Of a stretch of DNA of 64,000 bases, positions 1-64,000 are shown piece by piece (within the stretch, counting starts at the first letter, position 1; every line of letters starts with the position of its first letter). The stretch is from Gymnogyps californianus (Eukaryota; Chordata; Aves; Accipitriformes; Cathartidae), in assembly GCF_018139145.2 (NCBI RefSeq), contig NC_059475.1, forward strand, positions 15,814,937 through 15,878,936. The letters run 5' to 3'. A program made the translations under genes and the position numbers. The notes beneath the pieces are model-generated. The model made no database searches, was not told where the DNA came from, and saw nothing but the letters and a program-made list of their open reading frames with translations.

Positions 1-58397
<58,397 letters not shown>

Positions 58398-58519
58398 GGC
58401 GGGACCCTGCGCGCAGCCGGGCGCCGCCTCCGCCCCCGCGCACATCCAGGCGGGGCCGGCGCGGGCTGCGCGGCCGTGGCTCTGCCCGCACCTGCCGGCG
58501 AGCGACGGCGGCGGCCGCG

Positions 58520-58585
58520 GACCGGCCCCGCCCCGCCCCGGCGGTCCGCCCCGCCCGGCCCCGGCCCCGCCCGCCCGCCCGCCCT
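58520..58585 (-). promoter_or_regulatory. ABCC8: Cluster of GC boxes (Sp1/KLF-type) upstream of the ABCC8 ATG
   Basis: The plus strand shows repeated CCCCGCCCC and CCCGCCCG units about 125-190 bp upstream of the start codon. In gene sense these are GGGGCGGGG boxes, expected Sp1/KLF sites. No TATA box is visible upstream of them. Confidence 0.65.
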
Positions 58586-58720
58586 AGCGCCCCGGGCCGG
58601 TCGGCGGAGGGAGGGCCGGGGAAGGTAAAACTCTAAGCGGCCGCTGCTCGGCGTTAGCCCCGGAGGGGGCCTGGCGAGGCCCCGAGGGGGGCTTAGGGAG
58701 CGTCCGGTAGAGATGGAGCC

Positions 58721-61700
58721 CGGGACTGCGGGAAGGCGTGTCCCTTTCCTGACACGACTAGAGACCAACGCGAAAGCAGTGTGGCAGCCCTCGGATACCT
58801 TAGGGCAACGTAAAACAGTGTTCCAGGTTTCTCGGGTCTCAGTAATCAAGCATTTTATGCATCATTAATAAGACAGAACATTAAAAAAAAAAAAAGCACT
58901 AAATTAGTAATGACAGAGGAACTATAGACTACAAGAAGCATATTTTTTAACCTTGTCAGCTTTGCGCTTTTTTCTCCACCAAGATGAAGATATTAGATTA
59001 AATCATGTAAACAGCTGTTGCCTTGTCCTCAAAGAAGACTTCAACATCATATCCCAAACAGCTACTGTGTTCACGCTTTACCTTTTTTTAACCCCTAAAA
59101 TGAGTTCAAGCCTAACTTTTTTTTCCCCACCAAGACTGTCGCAGTCTGTGTGAATCAGACCATTAATTTGAGTGGGTTCTGCATCACTCCCTAAGCAATT
59201 TTATGTATACCAAAATAATCTATAAATCAAACTTCTCAAACCTTTTTGTCTTGAGTAGAAGTTAGGCTCAGCTGAGCAAAAGTCAAACAAAAACTCTAAT
59301 CAAATACCTCCATGCTGGCAGATAATACTGGAAAGTAAAATGTGATGCGCATCAGAAGTCTGCACCTGGTTTACACTTCCAAGCGCAGGTTGAGTGAAAG
59401 CCTGAGATTCAAATATCTCTGGTACGTAGCCATGAAATACTCAAGATTCATACCAAATCCTTTACCTTGGAGCTCCTTTCATTCCCAGTCATGCTTATCC
59501 ATTGCTTAGCTGAGTATTTAATACAACTTGCCACATCCTGCAAACAGAAATGCAAATAATGCCCACATATCCAGGCTTAACTCTTCAAAATACAAAAGCT
59601 ACAAGTTGGCTAAATGCCTCTGTCCTGGTTTCGGCTGGGACAGAGTTAATTTTCTTCTTAGTAGCTGGTACAGTGCTGTGTTTTGGATTTAGTGTGAGAA
59701 TGATGTTGATAACACTCGATGTTTTAGTTGTTGCTAAGTAGCGCTTATCTTCAGCCAAGGACTTTTCAGTCTCCCATGCTCTGCCAGCAAGCAGGTGTAC
59801 AAGAAGCTGGGAGGGAGCAGAGCCAGGGCAGCTGACCTGAACTAGCCAAAGGGATATTCCATACCATGAAATGTCATGCCCAGTATATAAACAGGGGGGA
59901 GTTGGCCGGGCGGCGCGGATCATGGCTCGGGAACTAGCTGGGCATCGGTCAGCGGGTGGTGAGCAATTGCATTGTGCATCACTGGTGGTTTTTTTTTGTT
60001 TGGTTGGTTGGTTTTTTTTCCCTTCCTCCCTCTCCTTTTTTTGTTATATTCCTTTTCATTACTATTATTATTATTATATTTCATTATTACTATTGTTAGT
60101 ATTATATTTTACTTTAGTTATTAAACTGTTCTTATCTCAACCCACGAGTTTTACTTTTTTTTTCCCCCCCTCTTTCCTCCTCCTCACCCCACTGGGAGGG
60201 GGAAGGGGGAAGCAGCTGCATGGTGCTTAGTTGCTGGTTGGGGTTAAACCACGACAGCCTCTAAGGGAAATGACCCCACACAAATGAAAAATTTCCTTGT
60301 TTTTCCTTTAATGATCAAGCTATGGATGCTCAACATAACAGAGACCATTCGATTTCTAGGACAGACAGCTCCACTAATAGACTTGAAAATTGCTTTTGTC
60401 ATGCTGCTTTTATTGATCTTGCTGTTGGACAAGAGCAAAGAAAAAGTAATTCTCTGCATGCAACATATTATTTCCTATATAGGGTCTTTTGGGGCTACAG
60501 CAGTGTGGTTAAGATTAAAAATTAAAAGACAAACCCCAAGCCAAATCCTGTGTATATGTATTTTCAAATATTAAAGTTACACCCACACTGGAAAGACTAT
60601 AATTATTTTAAGTTTTGGACAGAACCCAGCATTCATCTGAGCTTCTGGTTAAGCTCATCTCTGTTATCCTAATAGTTATTTAATAAACAGTATGTGCAGT
60701 TTACAGGCAGATAATTTTAAAATCATTTATATTTTAGTATTTCCTGAGGCCCCAAGTAACACAAGGACTCTGTGTTACAGATGAACAAATAGCAGTGAAG
60801 AACTCTTGACAGTTTACACTCTAGAGGCTGAAATCATGGGGTAAGATTTGGTGGAGGAATCATCATCACCTTCACTGTGGCCGGAGAACTAAACTCAGAA
60901 ACTGAAGTTTGCCAAAGTCTCCAAAGGATTCTGGGAACTGAGCTCACATCCCCAGCCTCTGCACGGACTCTGAACCTTGAGACCATTTTCCTTTACTACA
61001 AGGTGTCAATCACAGTATTTTTAAAAACATATTTCAAACAAAACAACATCAGGAGACTCCATAGTTTGGAATTTGAAATTTATCTTTTCAATGGTTTTCA
61101 AATGCAGCCAAGATTACATAGTTAACGTGGTGGTTTAAAAGTAGTGGTCTCAGTCCAGGTCCTACAACAGATGTGGACCCATCACAGAGCTAAAGTTGAG
61201 TCAGAAATGTGTTGGCAACCTGAACAGAAAGGTGATGGATTAAATGGGGAAGAGTCTTGGATTACAATTAACTACTTAATGAAATACTGAAAAAACCCAC
61301 ACTGACAGAAATCAAAACATTTGGTCAACTGAAATTGGTAAGCTGAGCATTCTTAGCAATAAACACACACATGCACACACACAAACTCTTTAAAGAACTC
61401 ACACTTCCAATAACAATGCCACAATTTTGTCCCTGCTGTAACAGTGAAATCAAGAGTGCTGAATTTGGACTGATACTGGGTTTGCTCACTAAAGCATCAA
61501 ATGACAATTTCTTTTTCACTCACGAATGGTGAAAGACCTATTCTGTGGCTTCACAAAATAATTCTACAACAGAGTTTGATCCTTTTCTGAAAAGCTTCGA
61601 TGTGATTGCCTGTGGTGTCAAAGGACTGAATCTGCTTACCCAGACTGTCTTTGCTAGTCCTATGTCCAGTGGGCTTTGGAGCAGGTCACAGAGGAATAGG

Positions 61701-64000
61701 TTTTTCTCAAAGCTGCATTTTTGCGAAGCTTTGTGAGAACATAATTACTTCTCAAAGTACAGAAAAGGCAAAGAACAATATGAAACCGACAGGTATACAG
61801 CTACATTTATCTGCATGTTGCAAATGCAACCTAATTTTTCACAGAAGTCCCATTAGATCTTGTTTCCCTCACTCTTTTCTGACTATTTCCACATCGCAAG
61901 AAGTCAGTTTTCCACTTCATCATTTCAGCATATCTATTAGAAATGAGAAATCAGGTTAGATCCTGGCAGCCACCAGCACATTCAATATTGGACTGGAAGT
62001 ATTTTGGAAGCACCTTGATTATTTGAAATTGAATTCCAGACAGACACGGGCAATATTTTTAATTCAAGGAAAAATCACTTTTTATGCTTGCCTTGGAATT
62101 TGAGTTTGTCTACAGGATGCAGACAGGTTTTGGTATTTGCAGTAAAGTATTGACACTTCAGAATTTAAAACCTGATAGTTGTTTTTAACAGATAAAAGTA
62201 TTCATTTATGTGGAAGTTTTAATTTTTCTTTTCTACCTTTGTGATTGTTTCTTGCTCCTCTTATTCAGCTGCTTTGCACTGACCTCTCTTTCTCAACAGT
62301 GCTATGTAGGGGAAGTGGTCTATCCCTGAAAATCATGTTTTGCTACTATGGATCACTCTGCAGGTTTTTGCTTGTGTTTCCATCTAGAAACACAGATACA
62401 AAAGAAAAATAAACTTTTGAAAGTTCTGAACAGCCACAGCCCATATTTAAGTTTAGTTAGTTAGGTACGTAAGTTTAGGCACCAAGCAGGAAAACTTCAC
62501 TTTCCTGTGTATTTTAAAGTCATTAATGGGACCAAGTATCAAGAGGAAATCTTAATCAGAAAAAAACCTAATAAAGCAAATCCTTATTGTGATTTAGAAT
62601 TTGCTAAACAAGATGTACTGATCTATGACTTTAGCTTCCTATTAAATTCTGCTCTTGGAGGTAGAGAGGAAAAGCAATTTACATGAATGGGAGGAAACTA
62701 CCAATCCCTTTCAAAAGAACATTGGGAAAGGTTGAGAGGAAAATTGGAGAAAATCACCTCCAGAGAAAACTGTTATTTTATTCTTGTGGAACAAAGAACT
62801 CCATTCTATCATTTCATGGAAGATATCATTTGACAAAGTAAATGAAATTTCTTTGTAAGAATTGTCTAAGGTACTACTACTAAAAATAGTGCAATAAGCA
62901 TAATAATGCAGAGGTTCACAGAAATGGCTGTTTTTCTCTAAATAAACCTTATTAATTTTTAATTGCTGTCCCTCATTAAAAATTAAGAACGAACTTATGA
63001 GTAAGCAGATCTATCTTAGAGTGGAAACAAAATACAATCCTCTTTAGGCAAATACTCAGATAAGTGTTTTAGATGAGAACAGCTTATTTTTAAGTGTGCG
63101 CCGCAGCGTTCCATTGAAACTAATGAATGGGAATTCTTCTGCATCCACTTGTTACATCACCAAAAATAGTGGCATACATATTACTGATTCAAATGTTCAG
63201 TTTGTTTGCCATATTTTACATGGCAAGAACGGTTATCAGCACTTCTTTTCTCCACTTGATCTTCACGAAATATCATTCTCCTTTACCTATGATTGAGGAA
63301 GCCACACTACGTTGTTGTAGTCCTTGAATACTCTTCAGGCATCTTGTGGCTTCAGCTACATACGTGGCCTCTATCATTAAGTCATTTTATGAAGCACATT
63401 TTCCAACATACAGCATAACATTCAGGCAGTTATACTTGCTTTGAACTAGCTCCTCAGCTGAACACTAGCTTCCTAGTTGAATATAGCCAGAGCAGTGCTG
63501 ACTCGGCAATACCACATGGCACTTGAAACCTGGGGAAAAATCTTGCTCTTCTCTTCACTCACTCTCCTTTGAAGTGTTAAACAAACACTCATGCATTTGG
63601 TGATGCCTGGCAAAACACATGGTGAATGAACTGAAGGGCTGCAGGCTATTTCCCTTACCAGCCTGACCTAAGGATACACCTGATGCTCCACTGTCCTCCT
63701 GCATCACCAGGATTCTTCACAATAATGAAGACAATATTCTCCAGGTACAGTGCTTTCCTCAAGTGACAGTACTCTGCATCTTGCTCTCACCAGGCAGAGG
63801 GGTTACTGTCGCACTCATCAGTTCTCTCTCTCCTCTGGGCATCTACTTCTCATTCCAAAAGAAGAGCCAGCTTTTCAGTAAGAGCTTTGCTTTTCCTCTT
63901 ACCTGCCCACTTATTTACTCCACCTACAGCTCTGATTCATCCTATAAGTATTTTGGAAGGTAATTTATTACCCCAGCTTCAGTTAGCTTGGTTGGTGCTC
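58721..64000. other. Upstream flank of ABCC8, no gene recognised
   Basis: AT-rich flank with a solo LTR (59621-60256) and a weak old-repeat stretch near 60770-60990. No exon-like segment was recognised. In mammals the next gene upstream is USH1C on the same strand; if synteny holds, its 3' end lies further right. Confidence 0.7.
59621..60256 (+). mobile_element. Solo LTR of an endogenous retrovirus, 1.2 kb upstream of ABCC8
   Basis: This 636-bp element begins TGTCCTGGTT, ends AACCACGACA, and is flanked by a perfect 5-bp duplication GCCTC (59616-59620 and 60257-60261). A TATA box (TATATAAA near 59882-59891) and ATTAAA signal (60120-60125) mark a U3-R-U5 order. Homologous along its length to the LTR at 40191-40781, in the same orientation. 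A (TTA)n-like stretch at 60061-60120 accounts for part of the extra length. No internal retroviral sequence remains. The open frames across it are shadows. Confidence 0.95.

Noticed and set aside
59585..60230. Open frames of 112 and 119 codons on opposite strands
   Set aside because: They lie inside the solo LTR, which is non-coding, and contain low-complexity runs.

Overview
The window is vertebrate nuclear DNA, most likely from a bird. It shows small exons in AT-rich introns, short 3' fragments of CR1 LINEs, and two copies of a long terminal repeat of the type widespread in Neoaves (my recollection, not a search). There are no bacterial or viral operons, no rRNA, no tRNA and no CRISPR.

One gene can be supported: ABCC8, encoding the sulfonylurea receptor SUR1, the regulatory subunit of the KATP channel. 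It lies on the minus strand and fills almost the whole window. Twenty-two exons are placed. Exon 1, with the start codon at 58397 in a CpG island, is at the right, and exon 22, cut by the left edge, is at positions 1-126. All have GT/AG borders where visible, consistent phases, and together give 893 uninterrupted codons covering TMD0 (exons 1-4), the L0 linker (exon 5), TMD1 (exons 6-12), and the linker plus NBD1 (exons 13-22), ending just past the H-loop. The rest of the gene (end of NBD1, TMD2, NBD2) lies beyond the left edge. KCNJ11 (Kir6.2) is expected beyond it by known synteny, but is not seen here.

Layout from right to left: 58.7-64 kb is upstream flank with one solo LTR (59621-60256) and no recognisable gene. 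At 57.8-58.7 kb is the CpG-island promoter, exon 1 and a degenerate GC-rich minisatellite. At 57.5-57.7 kb is a striking 152-bp imperfect palindrome. Exons 2-6 span 57-44.5 kb, with exons 5 and 6 flanked by two copies of a ~150-bp repeat. Intron 6 (37.4-44.5 kb) holds the second solo LTR, antisense to the gene. Exons 7-12 span 37.4-21.8 kb, with a CpG-rich patch in intron 10. Exons 13-22 (17.3 kb to the edge) build NBD1, including two 36-bp in-frame microexons (17 and 18), one with a CR1 fragment about 26 bp past its donor.

I found no previously undescribed system. The items most worth a second look are the promoter-proximal palindrome, the repeat pair around exons 5-6, the in-frame upstream ATG, the paired microexons and the internal CpG patch.
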